21,414 nt of DNA from Hyphomicrobiales bacterium (GCA_016201085.1 JACQDO010000092.1:1-21414), one strand, 5' to 3'; numbered from the stretch's first letter, positions 1-8,218 are shown. A program made the numbers and translations. Notes: a model not told the origin generated them from the sequence alone.

Positions 1-165
1 CTCGCCGCGCTCTGCCTCGCCATTCTGTTGGCGCTCGCCGCCAATGCCGCCATTTGCGGCATCTTCTCGCATCCGGTGGACCGCTATCAGAGCCGCCTGA
101 CGCCGCTGGCGCCGTTCGCCATGGCGCTGCTGATCGCCCGGCGGCGATATAACCCCACTGCCTGA
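1..165 (+). CDS. C-terminus of a small membrane protein (5' truncated)
   Basis: Frame 1 is open from the window edge to TGA at 163-165, giving 54 residues. It begins with a hydrophobic Leu/Ala-rich helix (about residues 1-22), followed by a polar segment containing DRYQSR, then a second hydrophobic stretch (APFAMALLIA) and a basic tail. This looks like the end of a multi-pass inner-membrane protein. A similar C-terminal signature (an HxxDRYQSR box before the last helix) occurs in unnamed Rhizobiales membrane proteins, as far as I recall; no function can be assigned. GC-ending codons support real coding. The upstream part lies outside the window. Confidence 0.6.
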   Translation, partial: LAALCLAILLALAANAAICGIFSHPVDRYQSRLTPLAPFAMALLIARRRYNPTA

Positions 166-278
166 GCCACCCACCTTGGGCGGCCCCGCGATTTGCCCTA
201 AGCTTGTTTTATTGCAAACGCACCGGGACTACGTGCGGACGACCGGTGTGAGTTACTGTGAGTCACCAGGATACGAGA

Positions 279-1091
279 ATGACCATCGTTCGTCGTCTCT
301 GCGTCGGTGTTACCGCTGTCATGCTTTCTGGGGGCTTATCCGCAACAGCCAGGGCAGACGTCATGAAGGAACTCGTCCCGACCGGAAAATTGCGCGTGGC
401 CATCGCGATCTCGCCCGCGCCCTCCGCACTCTTTGCAGTGAAGGACGCAGCCACCGGCAAATTCCACGGCGTCACCGTCGATCTCGGCACCGCGCTGGCC
501 AAGAAGCTCGGCGTGCCGGTGGAGTTCGTGCCGCATCTGGCCTCCGGCGAAATCCAGAACTCGGCCGCGAGCGGCAAGTGGGACGTGACCTTCATGCCGG
601 TCGACGACGAGCGCAAGAAAGCCGTCGACTTCGGCAACGCCTATCACCTGCTGCAAAGCACCTATCTGGTGGCGCCCGGCTCCACACTGATGAAAGTCGA
701 GGACGCCAATGCGCCGGGCGTGCGCATCGGCGGCGTCGCCAATACCGCGACCTTCCGCGCCGCGCTGCGCACCGCGCCGAAGGCGACCTTCGTCACCGTG
801 CCGGGGGTCGTTGCCGCCACCGACGCCATGAATGCAAAGCAGATCGACTGCATCGCGCTGTCGCGCGAATCGCTCTCCGGCCTGGCGCTGAAAATTCCCG
901 GCTCGCGCATTCTCGACGGCGGTTTCCTGAATTCGTCCACCGCGGTGGCGGTGCCCAAGGGCAAGCCGGAAGCGCTCGCCTATGCCAGCCAGTTCATCGA
1001 GGAGGCGAAAGCCTCGGGGCTGGTGCGCAAGGCTTTCGACGCCATGAACCTGAAGAACTCCCAGGTCGCGCCGGCCGGCATGAAACCGTAA
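279..1091 (+). CDS. Exported ABC-type solute-binding protein, family 3
   Basis: Periplasmic solute-binding protein of the amino-acid type (SBP family 3, PBPb fold), expected to deliver a small polar ligand to an ABC importer. The ATG at 279 is chosen because AGGA sits seven bases upstream; an in-frame GTG at 258 has no good ribosome site. The product of 270 residues has a signal peptide (basic start, hydrophobic core, cleavage after ARA around residue 27). The mature part starts with the family pattern GKLRVAIAIS and carries the conserved WDVTFMPVDDERKK...DFGNAY block, the equivalent of the ligand-loop region in amino-acid binding proteins. Length fits a single-domain binding protein. No permease or ATPase gene is adjacent, so its transporter partner is unknown. 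It is followed by a paralogue in the same frame. Confidence 0.9.
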   Translation: MTIVRRLCVGVTAVMLSGGLSATARADVMKELVPTGKLRVAIAISPAPSALFAVKDAATGKFHGVTVDLGTALAKKLGVPVEFVPHLASGEIQNSAASGKWDVTFMPVDDERKKAVDFGNAYHLLQSTYLVAPGSTLMKVEDANAPGVRIGGVANTATFRAALRTAPKATFVTVPGVVAATDAMNAKQIDCIALSRESLSGLALKIPGSRILDGGFLNSSTAVAVPKGKPEALAYASQFIEEAKASGLVRKAFDAMNLKNSQVAPAGMKP

Positions 1092-1121
1092 CGACCTTTC
1101 TCTTTATTTGGAGCGTCTCCG

Positions 1122-1865
1122 ATGGCCGATGCCGCCGTGCTGCAACAACTTGCCCCCACCGGAAAACTGCGCGTGGCCATCGCCATCGCGCCGACGCCCT
1201 CGGCGCAATTCGCCATCCAGGACGCCGGCGGCGCCTATCGTGGCGTCGCCGTCATGCTCGGGCAGGCGCTCGCCAAGAAACTCGGCGTCGAGGCGCAACT
1301 GATCGCCCACAACGGCTCCGGCGAAATCCAGAATTCGGCGGCCGACAATAAATGGGACGTGGCGTTCCTGCCGGTCGACGACGAGCGCAAGAAATTCGTC
1401 GACTTCGGCAACGCCTATCACCTGCTGCAAAGCACCTATCTGGTGGGCGCAAGCGCCAAGTTCGCCTCGGTCGCGAGCGCCAATACGGCCGGCCTGCGTA
1501 TCGGCGGCGTCGCCAATACCGCGACCTTCCGCACCTCCAACAAGACCGCGCCGAACGCCACGCATGTCAGCTTCGAGAAGGCCGATGCCGCGGTCGCAGC
1601 GCTGCGCGACGGCGCGGTCGACGCGCTGGCCTTCTCGCGCGAATCGCTCACCGGCATACAGCCGAAGGTGCCCGGCTCGCGCATCCTCGACGGCGGGTTT
1701 CTCAATTCCACCACCTCGGTAGCGGTGCCCAAGGGCAAGCCGGCGGCGCTCGCCTATGCCACGGCGTTCATCGAGGAGGCGAAGGCTTCCGGTCTGGTGC
1801 GAAGGGCGTTCGACGAGATGGGGCTCAAAAGCTCGCAGGTGGCGCCGGCCGGGATGCCGTCTTAA
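1122..1865 (+). CDS. Family 3 solute-binding protein paralogue lacking a signal peptide
   Basis: A 247-residue paralogue of the preceding gene, collinear with its mature part: both carry GKLRVAIAI, SGEIQNSAA, PVDDERKK, DFGNAYHLLQSTYLV, RIGGVANTATFR and SQVAPAGM. The start is ATG at 1122 with GGAG about eight bases upstream. Unlike its neighbour it opens with MADAAVLQQLAPTG and has no hydrophobic signal, so the product as annotated would stay in the cytoplasm. It lies 30 bp after the first gene's TAA and in the same reading frame, with no stop between. It could be a cytoplasmic ligand sensor, a product exported only through rare readthrough, or a decaying duplicate; the intact frame and clean SD argue against simple decay. 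The ligand is unknown. Confidence 0.85.
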   Translation: MADAAVLQQLAPTGKLRVAIAIAPTPSAQFAIQDAGGAYRGVAVMLGQALAKKLGVEAQLIAHNGSGEIQNSAADNKWDVAFLPVDDERKKFVDFGNAYHLLQSTYLVGASAKFASVASANTAGLRIGGVANTATFRTSNKTAPNATHVSFEKADAAVAALRDGAVDALAFSRESLTGIQPKVPGSRILDGGFLNSTTSVAVPKGKPAALAYATAFIEEAKASGLVRRAFDEMGLKSSQVAPAGMPS

Positions 1866-1872
1866 GGCCGCG

Positions 1873-1881
1873 TGATATAAT
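1873..1881 (+). promoter_or_regulatory. Extended -10 promoter for the first 153-aa secreted protein
   Basis: TGATATAAT is a full extended -10 element (TGn followed by a consensus TATAAT). It sits about 60 bp before the ATG at 1943. No recognisable -35 hexamer lies 16-18 bp upstream, as expected for extended -10 promoters. The transcript would start near 1888. Confidence 0.55.
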
Positions 1882-1942
1882 GCGGGGAACGTCGGACCAA
1901 ATTTGTCGTGTGACACAACAAGTCTTGCAAAAGGAGGCAAAC

Positions 1943-2404
1943 ATGTATCGCGGGCTGCTTTTGGTGTTGGCGCTGATACTGGGATTGCCTGCCACGGCCG
2001 GCGCCGAGACGGTTGCGCAAACCTTGCGGCAATTCGGCTTGCTCGGCACCTGGGCGAACGATTGCAGTCTACCGGCCGCCAACAAAAATATTCACACGGT
2101 CTATGAGCCGTTGGCGAATGGCAACGTCAGGCGCACCTACTACTACGCGCCCGGAAAAACTTCTAACCAGTACGAGTTGCAACGCGTGAACCGGGTTTCT
2201 TCCGATCAATTATTTTATTCGCAGAGCAACGGCAACAATCGCATGGACGTCGTTTTGACTGTCACCGGCAATCGCTACCATGTGCTGTCGTCGCAGAACC
2301 AGAACGGTATCGTTTACGTGCGCGACGGCAGGTTCACCGAACACGCCAATGACGGCAAGAGCGCGGGAAGAGAAAGTCCGTGGCAGACCAAGTGCCATGA
2401 TTGA
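1943..2404 (+). CDS. Secreted 153-residue protein, tandem copy 1
   Basis: A small exported protein of unknown function. The ATG at 1943 is fixed by a near-perfect Shine-Dalgarno, AAGGAGG, at 1931-1937. Residues 1-21 form a signal peptide ending ATAGA. The mature protein starts with an ETVAQTLRQFGLLGTWANDC segment and ends ESPWQTKCHD. It has two cysteines, one near each end (residues 41 and 151), which could form a disulfide in the periplasm. The middle is rich in polar and aromatic residues and looks like a small beta-rich fold. It is a tandem duplicate of the next gene, with about 124 of 153 residues identical by hand count. I do not recognise a named family, though similar short exported proteins seem common in Bradyrhizobium relatives. 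Confidence 0.88.
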   Translation: MYRGLLLVLALILGLPATAGAETVAQTLRQFGLLGTWANDCSLPAANKNIHTVYEPLANGNVRRTYYYAPGKTSNQYELQRVNRVSSDQLFYSQSNGNNRMDVVLTVTGNRYHVLSSQNQNGIVYVRDGRFTEHANDGKSAGRESPWQTKCHD

Positions 2405-2482
2405 TCGCAATTCGACGCTCTCGTGCATGGCCCCGAAATAGCATGCCCCGCCCGCCCCTGGCTTCTGCGGAGCGACGTCGTC

Positions 2483-2491
2483 TGCTATAGT
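2483..2491 (+). promoter_or_regulatory. Extended -10 promoter for the second 153-aa secreted protein
   Basis: TGCTATAGT gives an extended -10 (TGn plus a five-of-six match to TATAAT), 80 bp before the ATG at 2572. Its sequence context differs from that of the copy 1 promoter, so the two copies may be expressed separately although their ribosome sites are nearly identical. Confidence 0.4.
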
Positions 2492-2571
2492 CCATGCCGG
2501 TACCGAGTTTATGCGGGTATATCGGCTTAACCGTCAGATGGCCTGACGAGCCGTCACAAATGGAGGCGAAC

Positions 2572-3033
2572 ATGTATCGCGGGCTGCTTTTGGTGCTATC
2601 GCTTGTACTGGGAGCCCCTGCCACGGCCGGCGCCGAGACGGTTGCACAAACCTTGCGGCAATTCGGCTTGCTCGGCACCTGGGCGGACGATTGCAGCCAG
2701 CCGGCCGCCAGCAATAATTTTCACACGGTCTATCGGGCGTTGCCGAACGGCAATGTCGAGCGCACCTACTACAACGCGCCCGGCAAGATTTATAACCAAT
2801 ACGTGTTGTCGCGCGTGAACCGGGTTTCCGCCGATCAAGTATTTTATTCGCAGAAAGGCGGCGCCGGACGCATCGATGTCGTTCTGATTGTCGCCGACAA
2901 TCGCTACCATGTGCTGTCGTCGCAGAATCAGAACGGTATCGTTTACGTGCGCGACGGCAGGTTCACCGAGCACGCCGGCGACGGCAAGAGCGCCGGCTTG
3001 GAAAGTCCGTGGCAGACCAAATGCCACGACTGA
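2572..3033 (+). CDS. Secreted 153-residue protein, tandem copy 2
   Basis: Paralogue of the preceding gene, same length, with ATG at 2572 and TGGAGG just upstream. A signal peptide (residues 1-21, ending ATAGA) is present. Both cysteines (41 and 151) and the C-terminal WQTKCHD are kept. The N-terminal 38 residues and residues of about 108-134 are almost unchanged from copy 1 even at DNA level, while the middle carries most of the substitutions, many of them non-conservative (for example SNGNN versus KGGAG). It converges on the ferredoxin gene, with only 13 bp between stop codons. Function is unknown; the split promoters and diverged middle suggest the two copies may bind different partners (inference). 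Confidence 0.88.
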   Translation: MYRGLLLVLSLVLGAPATAGAETVAQTLRQFGLLGTWADDCSQPAASNNFHTVYRALPNGNVERTYYNAPGKIYNQYVLSRVNRVSADQVFYSQKGGAGRIDVVLIVADNRYHVLSSQNQNGIVYVRDGRFTEHAGDGKSAGLESPWQTKCHD

Positions 3034-3046
3034 AACATTCGAGGTA

Positions 3047-3367
3047 TTAAGCCTGCTTCTCGGGCGTGCGAACGACGAGCCCGTCGAGTTCCTCGCTCAC
3101 CTTGATCTGGCACGACAGCCGCGAATTCGCCCGCACGTCGTAGCCGAAGTCGAGCATGTCCTCTTCCATCGGCGAGGGCTCGCCCACCTTCTCGCGCCAG
3201 GCCTCCTCGATATAGACGTGGCAGGTGGCGCAGGCGCAGGCGCCGCCGCATTCCGCCTCGATGCCGGGAATGGCGTTCTTGATCGCCGTCTCCATGACGG
3301 TGGAGCCGAGCACGGCCTCGACCGTGCGCGAGGCGCCGCTATGGGCGATATAGGTGATCTTCGGCAT
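3047..3367 (-). CDS. [2Fe-2S] ferredoxin, adrenodoxin/FdxB type
   Basis: A 106-residue cytoplasmic electron carrier. The cluster ligands are visible as C40-x5-C46-x2-C49 and C86, the spacing of vertebrate-type (adrenodoxin, putidaredoxin, FdxB) ferredoxins; an extra cysteine, C44, lies inside the loop. The family motif around the last ligand (RLSCQI) and the EDMLDFG acidic helix used for partner docking are both present. In alphaproteobacteria such proteins serve P450 or ring-hydroxylating systems or Fe-S assembly. No isc genes, P450 or ferredoxin reductase is in the window, so its partner is unknown. No clear Shine-Dalgarno precedes the ATG, but the start matches the family N-terminus (MPKITYI). 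Confidence 0.94.
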   Translation of the reverse strand: MPKITYIAHSGASRTVEAVLGSTVMETAIKNAIPGIEAECGGACACATCHVYIEEAWREKVGEPSPMEEDMLDFGYDVRANSRLSCQIKVSEELDGLVVRTPEKQA

Positions 3368-3449
3368 ACGCGACGTGAGGCGGGAAAAGCGCCGGAATTG
3401 GCGCGGCTTCCTATACCGACATTCGGTGCAACGCGCCAGTGCGCCGCGA

Positions 3450-3818
3450 TCACCCTTCCCGCAGCAGCTCGGCGATCAGCGCGCGCGCCTCGGCCACGGC
3501 TTGCGCCAGGCGGTCGACAGCCGCGCTGCATTCTGACGGCGCCGCGCCGGCGGCGCGCTCGGCCGCCTCCGCCGCGCGCGCGACGCCGGCCGCGCCGATG
3601 CCGGAGGCCGACCCCTTCAGCGTGTGCGCGAGCGGCGCCACCGCCGCCACCCCGCCCGCCCGCATGCGCACCAGCAGCATTGCCGCCTGCCGATCGAACA
3701 GCTCGAGCAGCTCGCGCTCGAGGCTGCGGTCGCCGAAGGTCATGCGCGCCAGCTGGCTGCGGTCGATGGCGGCGTCCGCGACGGCCGGCTCGCGTCGCTC
3801 GGTTGCAAATTGCGCCAT
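3450..3818 (-). CDS. HPt (histidine phosphotransfer) domain protein
   Basis: A stand-alone HPt protein of 122 residues that would relay phosphoryl groups between a hybrid histidine kinase and a response regulator. The phospho-accepting histidine is H65 in HTLKGSA, the hallmark motif; the flanking sequence is helical and Ala/Glu-rich, fitting a four-helix bundle. A longer in-frame ORF reaches back to 3923, but I chose the ATG at 3818 because GGGAGG lies just upstream and the extra N-terminus (Cys, Asn and His-rich) does not look like HPt sequence. No kinase or receiver gene is adjacent, so it is an orphan. It is divergent from the giant coiled-coil gene, and the gap between them holds a CtrA-type box. 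Confidence 0.88.
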   Translation of the reverse strand: MAQFATERREPAVADAAIDRSQLARMTFGDRSLERELLELFDRQAAMLLVRMRAGGVAAVAPLAHTLKGSASGIGAAGVARAAEAAERAAGAAPSECSAAVDRLAQAVAEARALIAELLREG

Positions 3819-4073
3819 GTGTCCTCCCCCACGGGTTTGCTTGTTGTTGCGGCCGAATTTGACACACGCGGGACAAAACCGAGGTAAATGCGCGACGCTG
3901 TTGTGGCGGGCATCCCCCCGCAAGTGCGGGCGTGGTTAAAGGGGCAGTAATCGCAACCGCAAGCGGCCCGCCGCGACAGCCGGGATCGCCGCAGGACGGC
4001 CGCAATTCCTCCGGCATGATCGCGCCAAGGCGGGCTGGATCGGGCGCGATCCGCTGGTTCCAGCGCGGCCATC

Positions 4074-4093
4074 ATGGTTAACAGTCGGTTAAC
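4074..4093 (+). promoter_or_regulatory. CtrA-type binding box in the divergent intergenic region
   Basis: TTAACAGTCGGTTAAC at 4078-4093 matches the full CtrA consensus TTAA-N7-TTAAC exactly. The left half also reads ATGGTTAA at 4074-4081, the reverse complement of the half-site TTAACCAT. It lies about 160 bp before the coiled-coil gene (GTG 4250) and 255 bp before the HPt gene. The base match is seen directly; CtrA binding is inferred. Confidence 0.6.
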
Positions 4094-4249
4094 GATGATG
4101 AAAAACTCCCTACCACTTCGGTTTCTTTCGTGTTGCCAAGGCGATAGGATGCGGGCCGAGGGGTAAAAGGGACGACGTGCGCGTCAAATCCGCACCGTTC
4201 CAGCAGGTTCCCGCGCGCATGACGCGGCCCGACGGCGACGTCGTGGGCC

Positions 4250-7200
4250 GTGGCTATTGTTCAGCGTAAAAGCGAGGCGACGACCGAAATGGCCAACAGT
4301 CCGCAAAAAACCAAAGAAGCGACGGAAGCAGCGCTCGACGCCATCCAGGAGGCGCTCGGCAGACGCCAGGGCGATCCGCGCCCGGCCGCTTCGCTCGCCG
4401 CGCCCGCCGAGGCCGAGCTGACGCCCGCGGCCGCGGCCGACCTGTTCCACGAGACGCCGCCGGCGGAGAACTGGACCGATACGGCGTCGCCGCGCCGCGC
4501 CGCCAACGACGACCGCGCCAATATCGGTCAGATCCTGCAGGCGTTGCACCGCCGCCCGACCCGCAAGCCGTATATCGTCGCCAGCGGCGCCGCCTTCGTC
4601 TGGACCGCCCTCGCGCTCACCATCGCCTATCTCTACGGCAGCGAACTGCAGGCGCTGTTTGCCACCCCGCGCATCGGTTTCGCCACGCTCATCGCCATCG
4701 CCAGCGCCATCGTGGTGCCGGTGGTCTTCTTCTACGTGCTCGCCCACATGTTCAGCCGTGCGCAGGACATGCGCATGGTCGCCGAATCCATGGCGGCCGT
4801 CGCCATGCGTCTCACCGAACCCGAGACCTCGGCGCGCGATTCGATCGTCAGCGTCGGCCAGGCCATCCGCCGCGAGGTCGCCGCCATGGGCGACGGCGTC
4901 GAACGCGCGCTCGCCCGCGCGGCCGAGCTGGAAGCGCTGGTGCACAACGAAGTGCGCATCCGCGACCTGCTGCGCGACCTCACCAACCAGCGCGAGACCC
5001 TGGTCGGCCAAGCCGAACAGGTGCGCGCCGCCATCGCCAATGTGCATCTCGACCTCTCGCACGACATCGCCTCGGTCGGCGACCTGGTGGCCGACAAGGT
5101 CAACGAGGTGGCGCAGCGCGTCACCCGCTCGCTTACCGACAAGGGCGAACACATCACCCTGGCGCTCGGCCATGCCGGCGATTCGATGATCGACGCCTTG
5201 ACCGACCGCGGCTCGACTTTGCTCGACCGCCTGGAAACCACCAGCGACAAGGCTTCCACCGCCATCACCTCGGCCAGCGAGCAACTGACCGCCAGCCTCA
5301 CCTTCAAGACCGAGCACGTGCAGGAGGAGTTCGACGCACTCGCCGCCCGCCTGCAGCAGCTGATGACCGTCCGGCTCGACCAGGTCGCGCAGGGCTTCGC
5401 GCAGAAGGCCGCCGTCACCATCGAGACCATGGCGGGCCGTTCGCAGCAGTTCAGCGACACGCTCATCGACAGCAGCGCGCACTTGGCCGACGAGATCGGC
5501 GCCCGCGCCGATCAGGTCGATGCGACGCTCAAGGCCAGCGGCGAGGCGGTCAAGGACATGCTGGCGGCGCGCCTCATGGCCTTCGAGGATATGTTCAACC
5601 ACGGCGGCACCGAGCTCAGCGAGAAGATCGCGCGCGAGTCCGGCACGCTCGGCAACCTGATCACCCGCCACATCGCCGAATTCGATCGCACCGTGAAGAC
5701 CTATGGCGGCGAACTGGTGGAGCGGCTGGGCCAGCGCACCCAGGACGTCGCCGAGTCGATGCGCAATTACGTCGATACCTTCGACCAGCGCGTCAGCAAC
5801 CGCACCGGCGAGATCAATATCACCCTCGATACGCGGCTCACGCAGTTCGAGAACGTGCTCGGCGAGCGCCTGAGCGGCCTCGCCAAGACGCTGACCGACG
5901 GCGGCAGGGAGGTCGTCGGCGCCCTCGATAAACGCATCGAGGAGGTTGCCGGCACCATCGCCGCGCGCGGCGACGAAGTGGCGAACGCCATCGGCGCCAA
6001 GGTCGGCCAGATCGACCAGACTCTGGGCGCGCGCGCGCTCGATGTCGCCAATACCCTCGACAACCGCATTGGCCGCTTCGAGGAACTTCTCGTCGGCCGC
6101 GCCGAAAAGGTCACCGGCGAGATCGAAACCCGCACCAAGGCCGCCGCCGACGCGCTCAACGCGCGCATGGAGCAGCTCAGCCAATCGATCAAGAGCAACG
6201 CCTCGGAGGCCGAGAAGTCGCTCGGCACGCTGGCGCTCAACACCGTGGAGGCGATCCGCGGCAGCGCCGGCGAGGCGGAGCGCACGCTGGTCGGCATGAG
6301 CGAGACCGTCGCCCGCACCGTCACCGGCAAGGCCGAGGAGATTTCCACCGCCGTCACCCAGCGCACCAACGAGATGGCGACCTTGCTGTCCGACAAGCAT
6401 GGCGGCGTGCTGGCGGCGATCGGCGAGAAGGGAGCGCAGTTCGCCTCCGACATCACCAAGGCCACCGATCAGGCGATGGCCTCGATCGAGGCGAAGGGCC
6501 TGACCTTCACCCGCTCGCTGCTCGACAACGGCGGCGATATCGCCCGCCAGATCAACACCGCCGGCGAGACCGCCGCCAGCAGCGTGACGCGCACGTTCAA
6601 CGAACTCAACGACACCGCGCAAAAGGCGATCGCGCAGTCGCAGGAAACCGCGACCACGACCGTGCGCGAGATGTTGGAAACCCACAACATGCTGCGCGCC
6701 GACACCACCGCTCTGTTCGAGCGGCTGCGCGAAGCCAACATCATGCTGCAGGAAGTGCTGTCCGGCTCGCACGAGAACATGAGCGCGCTGGAAAACACCC
6801 TGATGCTGCGCGTCTCGGAATTCGTCAACGCCATGCACGACGTCACCGCCTCGACCGGCGAGGCCACCGACCGCGTGGAACGCAACATCACCAATTTCCG
6901 CGACATCACCGCGCGCGCCGTCACCGATCTCGGCCAGTTGGCCGAGCAGTTCGACCTGCACGGCAGCGAACTCGCCAAGGCCGCCGAGCAGATCGACAAC
7001 AGCAACCGGCATACCGAGGACATGGTCAACGAGCGCCGCGTCGATCTCGACTCGCTGGTCTCCACCCTCGACATCCGCACCGAGGACATCGAGCAGCGGC
7101 TCAAGCGCTTCTCCGGCCTCTTGGACGAGTCGCTGGAGGCCGCTTCCACCCGTGCGCGCGAAGTCGCCCGCATGGTCTCGGAGTCGAGCGCCGAAGGCAC

Positions 7201-8218
7201 CCGCGCGATTTCCGAGCAATACGAACGCGTGCGCGAAAACGCCGAGGACGAGCGCCGCCGCGCCAGCGAGGCGATGCGCACGATCTACGAGCAGACCTCG
7301 GGCGACACCCAGGCGCTGTTCCGCGAGGCCAACGAGCGCTTCGCCGAGGCGGTGCAGGGCATGAAGCAGATGGCGGCCGAAATGCAGCGCGAACTCGAGG
7401 CCACCCGCTCCGAGCTGCGGCGCGGCGTGTTCGAGCTGCCGCAGGAGACCGCCGAGAGCGCCGCGCAGATGCGCCGCGTCATCGTCGATCAGATCGAGGC
7501 GCTGGCCGAGCTCAACCGTATCGTCGCCCGCCACGGCCGCAATCTCGACGCGGTCGAGCCGGTGACGCGCCGCGCCGAGCCGACGCTGGCCATTGTCGGC
7601 GGCCGCAGCGAGCCGGTGACGCCGCCGCGCAACGAGTTCCAGCCGCCGCGCGCGACACCGCGCAGCGAGCCCAGCAACTTCGCGCCGGCAGCGCGCCGCG
7701 CCGAAGCGCCGGCGCTCAGCCCGAGCCAGCAAGTCGCCGGCCGCGGCTGGCTCAGCGACCTGCTCAACCGCGCCTCAAGCACCGAATCGGAGCCGGCGCG
7801 CGAATTCCCGCGCGAAACCTCACGCGAAGCCCCGCGCGCGCCGGCGCGCGGCCCGGAGGAGCGCAGCCCGCGCCACAGCATCGAATCGCTCGATTCGCTG
7901 TCGGTCGACATCGCCCGCATGATCGACCACGACGCCGCCGCCGACCTGTGGGACCGCTACAAGCGCGGCGAACGCAACGTGTTCACCCGCCGGCTCTACA
8001 CCCTGCAGGGCCAGCAGGCGTTCGACGAGATTCGCAAGAAATATCGCGCCGACCGCGAGTTCAAGCAGACGGTCGACCGCTATATCGGCGAGTTCGAGCG
8101 GCTCTTGGAGGAAGTCTCGCGCGACGACCGCGGCCAGGTGGTGGCGCGCACCTACCTCACCTCGGAAACCGGCAAGGTCTACACCATGCTGGCGCACGCC
8201 GCCGGGCGCTTCGACTAG
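4250..8218 (+). CDS. Giant membrane-anchored coiled-coil protein, growth-pole-ring (GPR/RgsE)-like
   Basis: A 1322-residue protein. Residues 1-100 are polar and Ala/Pro-rich; two transmembrane helices follow (about 108-126 and 142-166); then roughly 1000 residues of continuous amphipathic helix with almost no proline, resembling apolipoprotein A/E and chemoreceptor-like coiled coils. A Pro/Arg-rich linker (about 1100-1210) leads to a globular C-terminal domain with DLWDRYKRGE, RLYTLQGQQAFDEI and VDRYIGEFERLLEEV. This architecture is that of the growth-pole-ring proteins GPR (Agrobacterium) and RgsE (Sinorhizobium), which organise polar cell-wall growth; those are considerably longer (about 2000 residues), so this would be a short form. 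The match is from memory. The GTG at 4250 gives the longest frame; the ATG at 4289 is a serious alternative. The gene stands alone and ends at a double hairpin. Confidence 0.8.
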   Translation: MAIVQRKSEATTEMANSPQKTKEATEAALDAIQEALGRRQGDPRPAASLAAPAEAELTPAAAADLFHETPPAENWTDTASPRRAANDDRANIGQILQALHRRPTRKPYIVASGAAFVWTALALTIAYLYGSELQALFATPRIGFATLIAIASAIVVPVVFFYVLAHMFSRAQDMRMVAESMAAVAMRLTEPETSARDSIVSVGQAIRREVAAMGDGVERALARAAELEALVHNEVRIRDLLRDLTNQRETLVGQAEQVRAAIANVHLDLSHDIASVGDLVADKVNEVAQRVTRSLTDKGEHITLALGHAGDSMIDALTDRGSTLLDRLETTSDKASTAITSASEQLTASLTFKTEHVQEEFDALAARLQQLMTVRLDQVAQGFAQKAAVTIETMAGRSQQFSDTLIDSSAHLADEIGARADQVDATLKASGEAVKDMLAARLMAFEDMFNHGGTELSEKIARESGTLGNLITRHIAEFDRTVKTYGGELVERLGQRTQDVAESMRNYVDTFDQRVSNRTGEINITLDTRLTQFENVLGERLSGLAKTLTDGGREVVGALDKRIEEVAGTIAARGDEVANAIGAKVGQIDQTLGARALDVANTLDNRIGRFEELLVGRAEKVTGEIETRTKAAADALNARMEQLSQSIKSNASEAEKSLGTLALNTVEAIRGSAGEAERTLVGMSETVARTVTGKAEEISTAVTQRTNEMATLLSDKHGGVLAAIGEKGAQFASDITKATDQAMASIEAKGLTFTRSLLDNGGDIARQINTAGETAASSVTRTFNELNDTAQKAIAQSQETATTTVREMLETHNMLRADTTALFERLREANIMLQEVLSGSHENMSALENTLMLRVSEFVNAMHDVTASTGEATDRVERNITNFRDITARAVTDLGQLAEQFDLHGSELAKAAEQIDNSNRHTEDMVNERRVDLDSLVSTLDIRTEDIEQRLKRFSGLLDESLEAASTRAREVARMVSESSAEGTRAISEQYERVRENAEDERRRASEAMRTIYEQTSGDTQALFREANERFAEAVQGMKQMAAEMQRELEATRSELRRGVFELPQETAESAAQMRRVIVDQIEALAELNRIVARHGRNLDAVEPVTRRAEPTLAIVGGRSEPVTPPRNEFQPPRATPRSEPSNFAPAARRAEAPALSPSQQVAGRGWLSDLLNRASSTESEPAREFPRETSREAPRAPARGPEERSPRHSIESLDSLSVDIARMIDHDAAADLWDRYKRGERNVFTRRLYTLQGQQAFDEIRKKYRADREFKQTVDRYIGEFERLLEEVSRDDRGQVVARTYLTSETGKVYTMLAHAAGRFD

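Noticed and set aside
176..1351. 391-codon plus-strand frame spanning both binding-protein genes
   Set aside because: It is out of frame with two well-supported proteins and is Arg-rich without motifs.
3819..3923. N-terminal extension of the HPt protein
   Set aside because: The Shine-Dalgarno at the ATG at 3818 and the unusual Cys/Asn-rich extension favour the shorter protein.
3917..3930. CCCGC-AAGT-GCGGG hairpin as a terminator or riboswitch
   Set aside because: It is a short single stem without a T run or conserved RNA features, within GC-rich DNA where such stems are frequent.
4184..7732. 1182-codon minus-strand open frame opposite the coiled-coil gene
   Set aside because: It is a shadow of GC-biased codons. 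The plus frame has membrane helices, a regular repeat and a recognisable C-terminal domain; the minus frame is Arg/Gly/His-rich with no domain.
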